A stretch of DNA of 21,243 nucleotides. Origin: Alphaproteobacteria bacterium. GTDB taxonomy: Bacteria; Pseudomonadota; Alphaproteobacteria; Micavibrionales; Micavibrionaceae. Position numbers and translations under genes: made by a program. Of the stretch, positions 6,980 through 14,246 are shown in pieces. The notes under the pieces were generated by a model. It worked only from the letters and a program-made list of their open reading frames with translations, had not been told where the DNA came from and did not search any database. Every line of letters begins with the position of its first letter. Positions within the stretch are counted from its first letter, which is position 1. The DNA lies in the NCBI GenBank assembly GCA_002701555.1, contig NZVS01000003.1, forward strand, positions 1 through 21,243. The letters are read 5' to 3'.

Positions 6980-8473
6980 TTAGGCCGCGCTCCGTTTTCC
7001 GTCCATAGTTACGGGCATTGTTGAAAGTCCGGCTGCGCGTTCAATGGAGTTTCCAACCTTTAGAACAGTTTCTTCGTCCCAAGGTTTCCCAATAATCTGC
7101 AAACCTAGCGGAAGACCTTTTGTATCAAGACCTGCCGGCACTGACATACCCGGCAAACCTGCGAGTGAGGCGGGAACAGTGAAAACATCATTTAAATACA
7201 TTTTGATGGGGTCATCTTCATTTTCGCCTATTGCAAAGGCTGCGCTTGGTGCGGTTGGTGTAAGTAAAACATCGCATTTTTTATAGGCATTCATAAAGTC
7301 ATCACGAATAAGCCGGCGAACTTTTTGTGCCTGTATGTAATATGCATCGTAGTACCCAGCTGATAATACATATGTCCCAATCATAATCCGGCGCATGACC
7401 TCATCACCAAAGCCCTCAGCACGGGTTTTTTCGTATGTTTCCGTTATATCCTGGCCAGGAGCGCGGAGACCATATCGGACACCATCGTAGCGCGCCAAGT
7501 TTGATGACGCTTCGGCTGGTGCAATAATGTAATATGTAGGGAGTGCATATTTTGTATGGGGAAGTGAAACATCAACTACTTCTGCGCCTTCTTCCTCAAG
7601 CCACTCTTTTCCTTTTTCCCAAAGGTTTTCAATTTCTAAAGGCATGCCTTCAACTCTGTATTCTTTTGGGATCCCCACCTTTAAACCTTTCAAAGACCCG
7701 GTCAGGTTTTTTGAAAAGTCGGGAACTGCTTTGTCGACAGATGTGCTGTCTTTCGGGTCGAAACCAGACATGGATTGTAAAAGCAGTGCGGCGTCTTCGG
7801 TTGTACGTGCAAAAGCACCAGCTTGGTCCAGAGAGGATGAAAATGCAACAATGCCGAAACGTGAACAACGCCCATAAGTTGGCTTAATTCCAACAATACC
7901 ACAAAAGCTTGCAGGTTGACGAATGGAGCCGCCTGTGTCTGTTCCTGTTGCTGCCATAACCATTCCGGACGCGACAGCAGCAGCAGAACCACCTGACGAA
8001 CCACCGGGAACTAGCTGCGCATTATCACCTGTATTGCGCTTCCAAGGATTAATAACATTTCCAAAATAACTTGTTGTGTTTGATGAACCCATAGCAAATT
8101 CATCAAGATTAAGTTTGCCTGTAAATACGGCACCGTCATCCAGCAGTTTCTGGGTAACCGTAGATTCATATGGGGGTATAAAATTCTCAAGAATTTTACT
8201 TGCGGCGGTTGTGCGTATGTCTTTTGTGCAGAAAAGATCTTTTATTCCCAAGGGTATACCATCAAGCGCCTTCGCTTCGCCTTTGGCATATCTATCATCA
8301 GCCTGCTTGGCCTGCTGTCTAGCAAGGTCATGCGTTTCAGTTATAAACGCGTTTAAATCCTTATTGCTCTCAATCTTTGCAAGATGCGCGTCTGTAAGTT
8401 CAGATGCTTTAATTTCTTTTGATTTTAGTTTTTTCAGGGCGCTGCTGAGTGTCAGTTTTGTTAAATCGGTCAT
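6980..8473 (-). CDS. gatA: Asp-tRNA(Asn)/Glu-tRNA(Gln) amidotransferase subunit A
   Basis: The glutaminase subunit of GatCAB (497 aa, typical length; amidase-signature family). It releases ammonia from glutamine and channels it to GatB. The Ser-cisSer-Lys triad is visible: Lys78 in GIPLGIKD, Ser159 in PGGSSGGSAAAVASG, and Ser183 in TDTGGSIRQPA. The substrate-pocket segments GIVGIKPTYGR and SSSLDQAGAFAR follow. It lies 42 bases downstream of gatC on the minus strand and is followed by the two 8-cysteine genes rather than directly by gatB. Confidence 0.98.
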   Translation of the reverse strand: MTDLTKLTLSSALKKLKSKEIKASELTDAHLAKIESNKDLNAFITETHDLARQQAKQADDRYAKGEAKALDGIPLGIKDLFCTKDIRTTAASKILENFIPPYESTVTQKLLDDGAVFTGKLNLDEFAMGSSNTTSYFGNVINPWKRNTGDNAQLVPGGSSGGSAAAVASGMVMAATGTDTGGSIRQPASFCGIVGIKPTYGRCSRFGIVAFSSSLDQAGAFARTTEDAALLLQSMSGFDPKDSTSVDKAVPDFSKNLTGSLKGLKVGIPKEYRVEGMPLEIENLWEKGKEWLEEEGAEVVDVSLPHTKYALPTYYIIAPAEASSNLARYDGVRYGLRAPGQDITETYEKTRAEGFGDEVMRRIMIGTYVLSAGYYDAYYIQAQKVRRLIRDDFMNAYKKCDVLLTPTAPSAAFAIGENEDDPIKMYLNDVFTVPASLAGLPGMSVPAGLDTKGLPLGLQIIGKPWDEETVLKVGNSIERAAGLSTMPVTMDGKRSAA

Positions 8474-8515
8474 AATTTTGCTTTGTCTCTTAATTTTCGT
8501 TTTTTTCGAATGGCT

Positions 8516-8797
8516 TTATTCAACTACTTTGGAAATAACAAAATAGCCTTCTGCTGTTTCCGGTGCATTTTTTAATACGGCTTCTTGCTGGTCTCCGTCA
8601 TTTACCTTGTCATCCCTTAAACGCAATTCATTATCTACGACGCTCGCTAATGGCTCAACACTCGAAGTATCAACTTCAGACAGGGTTTCTATGAATCCCA
8701 TTATATTTCCAAGTTGCTCTACGAGCCTTTCTTCTTGGCTATCGTTAAGTTCGAGGCGTGCAAGGCGTGCCACTTTTTTTACAGTTTTACGATCCAT
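8516..8797 (-). CDS. gatC: Asp-tRNA(Asn)/Glu-tRNA(Gln) amidotransferase subunit C
   Basis: The small scaffold subunit of GatCAB, which wraps around GatA and stabilises its contact with GatB. Starting at ATG 8795-8797 gives 93 aa (family about 95-100), beginning MDRKTVKKVARLARLEL, with the usual VARLARLxL helix, the LSEVDTSSVEPLASV linker and the LRDDKV segment. A longer frame opens at 8866, but its extra 23 residues do not look like GatC. AAGGT (8808-8812) is a reasonable Shine-Dalgarno for the shorter start. It is the first gene of the minus-strand gat operon, divergent from ruvX across a gap of about 70 bases that must hold both promoters. Confidence 0.95.
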   Translation of the reverse strand: MDRKTVKKVARLARLELNDSQEERLVEQLGNIMGFIETLSEVDTSSVEPLASVVDNELRLRDDKVNDGDQQEAVLKNAPETAEGYFVISKVVE

Positions 8798-8866
8798 ATT
8801 ATCTTGACCTTTTCTTTCATTCGTGGAAACGGTGTCTAACACATGAAATATAAGGTATAAAAGCAA

Positions 8867-9346
8867 ATGTCCAGAATTGAAATAGATGAATTTATCAAAA
8901 ACCTTAATAAAGACGCTGTTTTGTTGTGCCTTGATGTCGGAACCAAAACGATAGGGCTAGCGACTGGAAATCTCACCAGTTACACGGGCAGTTCTTTAAA
9001 AACCATCCGCCGAACTAAATTTTCTTTAGATTATAAAGCTTTAAATGATGTGATAGAAGATTTTAATATAACAGCGCTAGTTATTGGCTACCCACTAAAT
9101 ATGGATGGCACCGAAAACCGCCAATGTCAGTCAGTGCGTGATTTCGCAAGGGAGCTTGAAAATAGGGGGCTTAGGCTACCTTATTTGTTTTGGGACGAGC
9201 GATTATCCACAGACTCTGTGGATAGATATCTGGATGAATCTGTGAGTAAAAGGAAGGCCAAAGAAAAGGGCATAGTTGATGCTTTTGCGGCTCAACTAAT
9301 TCTTGAGCGTGTTCTTAATGTTATTCAGGAAAAACATATCGCATAA
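8867..9346 (+). CDS. ruvX: RuvX/YqgF Holliday-junction resolvase-like protein
   Basis: A 159-aa RNase H-fold protein of the YqgF/RuvX family, linked to Holliday-junction resolution and 16S rRNA 5'-end maturation. Visible motifs are LCLDVGTKTIGLATG (first catalytic Asp), LVIGYPLNMDGTENRQ (the GxPxNxDG loop), FWDERLST (Glu/Arg site), and GIVDAFAAQLILE (last catalytic Asp). The gene is divergent from gatC, and its 3' end overlaps the convergent metallopeptidase gene by 26 bases. Confidence 0.96.
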   Translation: MSRIEIDEFIKNLNKDAVLLCLDVGTKTIGLATGNLTSYTGSSLKTIRRTKFSLDYKALNDVIEDFNITALVIGYPLNMDGTENRQCQSVRDFARELENRGLRLPYLFWDERLSTDSVDRYLDESVSKRKAKEKGIVDAFAAQLILERVLNVIQEKHIA

Positions 9347-10049
9347 GCTCGGATCCGTTTTCTTTCATCCATTTTTTTCCAGCCTTGTAATCATGGGACA
9401 AATCTTGACAGAGCGCCCAGAAGCTCTTCGAATGATCCATATGGTTTAAGTGTGCAACTTCATGTGCTACGACATAATCAATTGCCTCTAACGGTGCAAA
9501 GGCTAAGCGCCAGGAAAAACACAATTTTCCCTCATGAGAACAGCTGCCCCATCTCGTTTTGGTATCGGATGTTTTAACGCCTTTTATTTCTTTCCCTATA
9601 GTTGCAGCCTTTTCTTTAGACATTATATTAACTTTTCTTTTGAAGTCATTGATAATCCATCTTCTTAAACGGTTACCATATATTTCAGAAGCTGTTTTAA
9701 TGGTTAAATTAGTATCATTTAAAGTAATTTCTTTAACCTTGAGGCTCTCTTCATATTTTACTTTAATTGTGATTTCCTGACCAAAATAAGGGAAGCTGCA
9801 GTTATCAGTTAAAATAATATCGGAGGGAAGGGACTCTAAACATCTGATAACCCATTCATAATTCTTGTCTATGAAGGACTGCGCCTTTGATAACGATGTG
9901 CCCTTTGGGACGGTGTACCTAATGGATTTTGATTTATTATCAAGACGTAAGGCTAATCTCTTCGCATTCTTGTTTAAGTTTATATGCACTCTCTCAGGCA
10001 GCTGAAGTGTGCTGTAGTTAATATTCTTATATTTAAGAAGTGAGAGCAT
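9321..10049 (-). CDS. YgjP-like (DUF45/COG1451) zinc metallopeptidase domain protein
   Basis: A 242-aa predicted metal-dependent hydrolase of the YgjP/SprT-like group, probably cytoplasmic. The zinc site is HEVAH (196-200), with the third ligand likely His206 in NHMDHSKSFW. The preceding family words are TRWGSCS (165-171) and CFSWRLAFAPLEAIDYVVAHE. An N-terminal strand-rich part (about 15-120) is typical of the family. Physiological substrates are unknown. Its last 26 bases overlap the 3' end of ruvX on the other strand. The start ATG has only a weak Shine-Dalgarno (GGTAAC). It follows the patatin-like gene by 41 bases on the same strand and may be co-transcribed with it. Confidence 0.88.
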   Translation of the reverse strand: MLSLLKYKNINYSTLQLPERVHINLNKNAKRLALRLDNKSKSIRYTVPKGTSLSKAQSFIDKNYEWVIRCLESLPSDIILTDNCSFPYFGQEITIKVKYEESLKVKEITLNDTNLTIKTASEIYGNRLRRWIINDFKRKVNIMSKEKAATIGKEIKGVKTSDTKTRWGSCSHEGKLCFSWRLAFAPLEAIDYVVAHEVAHLNHMDHSKSFWALCQDLSHDYKAGKKWMKENGSELMRYVFPE

Positions 10050-10090
10050 TGTATGATTTGTTACCTGATTTTAAGAAAAAACAGGGTAGA

Positions 10091-11113
10091 TTAAGCAATA
10101 TTTCTTGTAAATGGAAATACTTTGCTTGAAGAAGCTTGATTTTGATTGTCGTTACAAAATCTGGCCCAGTCTTTCTGTCCATGCCCTTCTAAAAAATCCA
10201 GCCATTTAGGGTCAGTTCTAAAAAGTGTGCTTCTGTTCCAGTGTTTTTCACCTTTAAGCTCTATACGGTGTATGGTGTAGTCCGTGTCTTTTGATTGTTC
10301 TAATTTATCTAAAACATTCAATATTGAGCGATCAACTTTAAAGCTGTGTTTATTGAATGCGCCAAAAAGTGAGAAGCTTTCTTTATCAAAAGCACGCCCC
10401 GAATCCGGAACAGGGCATATAGCGAGAATACTGTCAAAATTGGCTCTTTTTAAAGTATCCATATGTGGATTACTGCTGTATCCACCATCATAATATAGTT
10501 CACCCTCAATCACATGCCCTTTGAGATCCGCCAGCGCACATGATGCTATAAGTGTGTCGTGATTTAAATCATTGCCGGTGAAAATAACTTCTTTATTATC
10601 TCGCGCTCGCAACGCATTAATAACAAGATCTGCAGGGCCTTTTTGTAGAGTTTTAAGGTCAGGAATATGTTTTTTCAATAGTGATTTAAGTGACCTTAAT
10701 GTAGTGCCGGGAAATAAATGTTCAGGAGACATTATTTCATTCGCAATGCACCAGGCTCTGGGTAAGTTTGGAAAGCTGTCTTCTCTATTTAATGCAAATA
10801 AATTACCAATATTTGCAGATGAAGCGAAAGGATTTGCGTTGCGAATATCTTTCCAGAAATCATTCAGCCGTGCGATCGCCAGCTGAGGTCCACCTTCATT
10901 TAAAGCTGATGTAAGAAGTGCCCCATTAATTGCACCGGCACTTGTACCGGTAACACCTGTAATAATGACATCTCCGTTCTGTACTTCAGGTAGCGAAAGA
11001 AATTCAATTAATACTGATTTTGTATACTCACCGTAAGCACCGCCTCCAGGTAATACAAGTTGTACCCTGTGTGGTGTGTTGGATGCCTGCTCAGTTTTAT
11101 TATTTTTATTCAC
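10091..11113 (-). CDS. Patatin-like phospholipase
   Basis: A 340-aa patatin-family lipid acyl hydrolase with a Ser-Asp dyad. The oxyanion loop is PGGGAYGEY (22-30), the nucleophile elbow is GTSAG (56-60, Ser58), and the catalytic Asp is in YYDGGYSSNP (Asp209). No signal peptide is seen, so it is likely cytoplasmic or granule/membrane-associated. The start is GTG at 11111-11113, with GGTGAC just upstream; an overlapping ATG frame stops at once. It lies 68 bases downstream of phaZ. From memory, alphaproteobacteria often place a patatin-like gene next to 3-hydroxybutyrate dehydrogenase. Together with phaZ this suggests a role in polyhydroxybutyrate or lipid mobilisation, which is inference. Confidence 0.9.
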   Translation of the reverse strand: MNKNNKTEQASNTPHRVQLVLPGGGAYGEYTKSVLIEFLSLPEVQNGDVIITGVTGTSAGAINGALLTSALNEGGPQLAIARLNDFWKDIRNANPFASSANIGNLFALNREDSFPNLPRAWCIANEIMSPEHLFPGTTLRSLKSLLKKHIPDLKTLQKGPADLVINALRARDNKEVIFTGNDLNHDTLIASCALADLKGHVIEGELYYDGGYSSNPHMDTLKRANFDSILAICPVPDSGRAFDKESFSLFGAFNKHSFKVDRSILNVLDKLEQSKDTDYTIHRIELKGEKHWNRSTLFRTDPKWLDFLEGHGQKDWARFCNDNQNQASSSKVFPFTRNIA

Positions 11114-11181
11114 GTCACCATAATGGCTTAGTGATTAAACAAAATCTATACGCGCCGCAGCAAATCCTTGATCAGCTTGCC

Positions 11182-12609
11182 TTAAGCAAGAATATTCTGC
11201 TCTTTATTTTCACTGTCAGTAACAGATTCTTGCTCTTTTTTGATTCCTTTGGCCTTTTTTTGCTCTTTAAGCCATCTTCTGACGGCGACTATACCATGCT
11301 TGTCCCTATCATAACGAGTAGGGGATTTGTCGGCATTTTTTTGAAGGTCACTTTCAGGAATAGGGTCAACATCTTTGTCAAACTTCCTTATAAAATGCCT
11401 GACGCGCGGCATAATTTCGTTTCTCCATCGACGGCCGTTAAAAATTCCGTAGTGACCGACTTCAAGTTGAAAGTGATTATATTGTTTTGATTGCGCAAGA
11501 TTGTGACAAAGGTCGTGTGCTGCTGTCGTCTGTCCACGGGCAGATATATCGTCACGCTCACCCTCAATAGTAAGGAGTGCTGTGTGTTTTATATCTTGCG
11601 GTTTTACTGGATGCAGTTTGTCTGTTAAAGGATCTTTCCACTTCATTGTTCCACGCGGCAATGCATGTTTTTGAAAAACTATATCAACTGTTTGTAGGTA
11701 AAACTCTTTCGTTAAATCCATGACAGAAAGATATTCATCATAGAAACGTTTGTGTGACTCGGCTGAACTACCGTCACCTTGTACCAAATGCTTAAAGAAA
11801 TTTAGATGTGAATCTATATGTTTGTCCAGATTCATTGACATGAATCCGCTAAGCTGCACAAATCCTGGGTAAACCTGCCTATGAGCGCCTGGATAATAAA
11901 ATGGAACAGTCGAAATGACTGAATTTTCAAACCAGCTTAAAGGTCTGTCTTCTGCAAGTTGGGTAACCTCTGTCTTTGAAACCCTTGTATCAATAGGCCC
12001 GCCCATTAATGTCATGGATAAAGGTTGATTCGGATCATTGTCGCTTGCCATTAAAGACACAGCTGCCAATACAGGAACGGCAGGTTGGCATACGGCTATT
12101 ACATGCGTATCTGGTCCTAAGACACTTAAAAATTCGCGTATATATAAAATGTAATCATCAAGATTGAAACGCCCATCTTTCAAAGGCACCTGACGGGCAT
12201 CAATCCAATCAGTTATAAAAATGTCGTGATGAGGGAGAAGGGCTTTTACTGTGCCACGTAATAATGTGGCATAATGACCGGACATCGGGGCAACTATTAA
12301 TACCTTTGGATCTTTTCTTTTGGTTTTGCGTTTGAAATGCAGCAGATTGCAAAAAGGTTTTTCGGCTATATTTTCTTCCTGTACGCTTATTTTTTTTCCG
12401 TCTATAATTGTTTCAGGCAGATTAAACTCAGGCTTACCAAAGCGTCTAGTCACTCTTTCAAATAATTCAGCACCGGCAGCCAACGTACGGGCAGGAGGTG
12501 TATAAGTCAGTGGATTAAATGGATTTTGGAGAGACTTCTGAAGGATTTCAGCGCCCAAACGCGCAGGCGCTAGCAAAGCATATTGGAGATCGTGAAGTTG
12601 ATACAACAT
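11182..12609 (-). CDS. phaZ: Intracellular poly(3-hydroxybutyrate) depolymerase
   Basis: An alpha/beta-hydrolase that degrades stored PHB granules inside the cell. It is of the PhaZ type with a cysteine nucleophile: Cys174 in VCQP (where ordinary lipases have GxSxG), the acid in EGERDDIS (Asp353/354), and His386 in VGHYGIF. Further family landmarks are the N-terminal YQLHDLQYALLAPAR, APMSGHYATLLRGTV and DWIDARQVPL. It is 475 aa; the last 50 or so residues form a Lys/Glu-rich, probably disordered tail beyond the family core. No signal peptide. The ATG has a Shine-Dalgarno, AAAGGGT (12618-12624), that sits in a small hairpin. It heads a minus-strand set with the patatin-like gene. Confidence 0.93.
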   Translation of the reverse strand: MLYQLHDLQYALLAPARLGAEILQKSLQNPFNPLTYTPPARTLAAGAELFERVTRRFGKPEFNLPETIIDGKKISVQEENIAEKPFCNLLHFKRKTKRKDPKVLIVAPMSGHYATLLRGTVKALLPHHDIFITDWIDARQVPLKDGRFNLDDYILYIREFLSVLGPDTHVIAVCQPAVPVLAAVSLMASDNDPNQPLSMTLMGGPIDTRVSKTEVTQLAEDRPLSWFENSVISTVPFYYPGAHRQVYPGFVQLSGFMSMNLDKHIDSHLNFFKHLVQGDGSSAESHKRFYDEYLSVMDLTKEFYLQTVDIVFQKHALPRGTMKWKDPLTDKLHPVKPQDIKHTALLTIEGERDDISARGQTTAAHDLCHNLAQSKQYNHFQLEVGHYGIFNGRRWRNEIMPRVRHFIRKFDKDVDPIPESDLQKNADKSPTRYDRDKHGIVAVRRWLKEQKKAKGIKKEQESVTDSENKEQNILA

Positions 12610-12617
12610 ATAATTTT

Positions 12618-12630
12618 ACCCTTTCAGGGT
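12618..12630 (-). promoter_or_regulatory. Hairpin holding the phaZ ribosome binding site
   Basis: The minus strand reads ACCCT-GAA-AGGGT, a perfect 5-bp stem with a 3-base loop. The AAAGGGT Shine-Dalgarno of phaZ forms its 3' side, 8 bases before the ATG. Pairing would hide the ribosome binding site. A regulatory role is inference. Confidence 0.4.
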
Positions 12631-12647
12631 GATATTACTCAAAATCT

Positions 12648-12653
12648 ATTATA
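12648..12653 (-). promoter_or_regulatory. Consensus -10 box for phaZ
   Basis: A perfect TATAAT on the minus strand, preceded by TG, predicts a start about 32 bases before the start codon hairpin region ends at the ATG. No good -35 box is present at 16-18 bases, so the promoter may depend on an activator. Confidence 0.45.
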
Positions 12654-12681
12654 CACTAATACTAGATCATAAAAGTTAATT

Positions 12682-12710
12682 TTGCAGAGCAACATTAACA
12701 TTTCTTAATA
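12682..12710 (+). promoter_or_regulatory. Weak candidate promoter for the CobD-like gene
   Basis: TTGCAG (12682-12687) and TTAATA (12705-12710) lie 17 bases apart in the 170-base divergent gap between phaZ and the membrane-protein gene. The match is moderate. Apart from this and the phaZ signals, I see nothing else in the gap. Confidence 0.25.
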
Positions 12711-12779
12711 TAACTTCCGGTTAGATATTTCAAGCCTTAGTGCTGGAGTGTCAGTAATCGCTGAAAACAGGAAAAGTTC

Positions 12780-13817
12780 ATGGAAAATTTTATTCACGAT
12801 TTTATAAGCGAGTTTTATGCCGTACTGTCAAACAGTTTTCCGGAGAGAGCCGGAATTTCAGTTATAGCTATTCTCCTCAGTCTTTTTATTGGGCTTTTCT
12901 TTGGCGTTGTGAAAGGAAGGGCCGTTCCTTATTACTGGACTTTGTTGGAAAAAATCTTTGGTCGTTTTGCAAATAAATCATTTAACCCTAACCGGAGTAG
13001 ATCTTCACTGTCTTTCAGGGGGGCTTTACTAACATTTTTTGTCATTGGTATATCATTAGCAATAGGCAGTTTTTTTTCTTGGTTAAACAAATTTTTCCCT
13101 GCTTACCGCATACCAGAGATACTAGCGGTTTATTTATGCATATCAACAGGTGTGCAAATCTATATTTTAGAAGTTATTAGAAAAAACCTAAGCGAGGCAG
13201 GTTTGTCTAAAACCAGGGCTTTCTATTCACTCGCCGTAACCACTAGATATGATCTTAATAAAATGGATAATCATAGTATTGCCAGAAATGCGGCGTCTTT
13301 TTCGGTAATACTGTTTGAGCGCGCGCTTGTGATGCCTGTTATTTTTTACCTTATATTTGGTTTTATAGGTCTGTTTCTTTCGTCAGGCATTGCCGCCGTG
13401 GTCTGGTTTGCCGGCAGGGAAGGGCATGGAGGAGGCTTTCAGCTCCTTTCTGCCGGGTTTTTAAGAATAATGTCTCTATTATCAGTACCCGTTTCTATCG
13501 CACTCGTCTTTATATCTACAATTTTTACCCCGGGTGTAAGCATAGCTGGGGCTTTTAAAGGATTGTTTTCAAAAAGCGCGCCGCCTTATTTTGAAGGTGG
13601 TGTTTTATTAAGCATGGTGGCTTATGCTACAACACTGGTTTTTGGCGGAACTGTAAAAGATGTCACGGGAATCGCTATAAAACGTTCCTGGATTGGGCCA
13701 GACAAAGCATCTGCAAAGATAGATATTAATTCTCTCAGAAGCATACAGTACCTTATATTTACTTCGTTTCTATTAGTCGTTTTTTCTTTATTGCTTTTGA
13801 TAGTCTTTAAAGGGTGA
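12780..13817 (+). CDS. CobD/CbiB-related integral membrane protein
   Basis: A 345-aa membrane protein with about five hydrophobic segments (near 26-44, 81-100, 185-205, 228-249 and 325-343). The middle region, TRYDLNKMDNHSIARNAA (155-172) followed by SFSVILFERALVMPVIFYLIFG, resembles the core of CobD/CbiB (adenosylcobinamide-phosphate synthase): RDT-x-L-x-x-x-x-ARAA, then the N-x-x-D-x-x-x-AP-x-F stretch. The family's Asn/Asp in that second stretch and the later NTLDSM segment are not conserved. It is therefore probably a divergent relative and may not make cobamides; no other cobalamin gene is near. The ATG has AGGAAA six bases upstream. It sits just before rpmB. Confidence 0.5.
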   Translation: MENFIHDFISEFYAVLSNSFPERAGISVIAILLSLFIGLFFGVVKGRAVPYYWTLLEKIFGRFANKSFNPNRSRSSLSFRGALLTFFVIGISLAIGSFFSWLNKFFPAYRIPEILAVYLCISTGVQIYILEVIRKNLSEAGLSKTRAFYSLAVTTRYDLNKMDNHSIARNAASFSVILFERALVMPVIFYLIFGFIGLFLSSGIAAVVWFAGREGHGGGFQLLSAGFLRIMSLLSVPVSIALVFISTIFTPGVSIAGAFKGLFSKSAPPYFEGGVLLSMVAYATTLVFGGTVKDVTGIAIKRSWIGPDKASAKIDINSLRSIQYLIFTSFLLVVFSLLLLIVFKG

Positions 13818-13847
13818 AATATTTACACTGAATATTCCATATAGAGC

Positions 13848-13877
13848 TTGACATGAGGGATGTGCGTCGTGTAACAC
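13848..13877 (+). promoter_or_regulatory. Likely rpmB promoter
   Basis: A perfect -35 TTGACA (13848-13853), then about 18 bases, then TAACAC (13872-13877; three of six to the -10 consensus). Transcription would begin near 13884, giving a leader of about 38 bases with a strong Shine-Dalgarno. Confidence 0.45.
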
Positions 13878-13921
13878 TCCCTTCTAGAATTTTTACATTT
13901 AATAAGGAAGAGGAAAAGATC

Positions 13922-14209
13922 ATGAGCCGTCGTTGTATGATCACTGGTAAAGGGCCGATGTCCGGTAACAATGTTTCACACGCACAGAATAAGACACGCC
14001 GTCGTTTTCTGCCAAACATTCAGGATACTAATCTTTACAGCGAAATTCTAAAACGCACTATTCGTGTTCGCGCATCTGCAGCAGGTCTTCGTACACTTGA
14101 CCACAAAGGTGGCCTAGACCAGTTTCTGATGAATACACCGGTTACAAAACTTGACCCGGCACTTCGTCAATACAAAACGCAGATTTCCAAAGTTCAGGAA
14201 AGCGCATAA
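13922..14209 (+). CDS. rpmB: 50S ribosomal protein L28
   Basis: Large-subunit ribosomal protein bL28, 95 aa in the alphaproteobacterial length range. It begins MSRRCMITGKGPMSGNNVSHAQNK, the invariant L28 start (C-x-x-x-G-K-x-x-x-x-GN-x-x-SHA), followed by TRRRFLPN and the C-terminal ASAAGLRTLDHKGGLDQFL. The frame opens at 13853, but ATG 13922 is chosen because L28 begins there and the purine-rich AGGAAGAGGAAA (13905-13916) precedes it. Tgt follows 37 bases later. Confidence 0.97.
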   Translation: MSRRCMITGKGPMSGNNVSHAQNKTRRRFLPNIQDTNLYSEILKRTIRVRASAAGLRTLDHKGGLDQFLMNTPVTKLDPALRQYKTQISKVQESA

Positions 14210-14220
14210 ATTTCTAAATG

Positions 14221-14237
14221 CCGGCCTTTCTGGCCGG
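14221..14237 (+). terminator. Stem-loop between rpmB and tgt (possible terminator or attenuator)
   Basis: CCGGCC-TTTCT-GGCCGG forms a perfect 6-bp GC stem with a 5-base loop, 12 bases after the rpmB stop and 9 before the tgt ATG. The following TAAATTTCT is only a poor U-run. It may partly end rpmB transcripts or reduce tgt translation, since no other Shine-Dalgarno for tgt is visible. Confidence 0.4.
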
Positions 14238-14246
14238 TAAATTTCT

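Noticed and set aside
7543..8546. Several open frames on both strands inside gatA
   Set aside because: All overlap the conserved GatA frame, and their products resemble no family.
8798..8866. Longer GatC start at 8866
   Set aside because: The extra 23 residues do not fit GatC, and the internal ATG has a Shine-Dalgarno and gives the usual length.
8839..8866. TATAAG/TATAAA boxes before ruvX as a promoter for a leaderless transcript
   Set aside because: No acceptable -35 box at 16-18 bases for either; the region is simply A/T rich.
11176..11190. CTTGC-CTTAA-GCAAG inverted repeat across the phaZ stop codon as a terminator
   Set aside because: Only a 5-bp stem and no T-run follows; likely chance.
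13819..13838. AATATT repeats after the CobD-like gene as a terminator
   Set aside because: The stem would be wholly A/T with no T-run; too weak to call.
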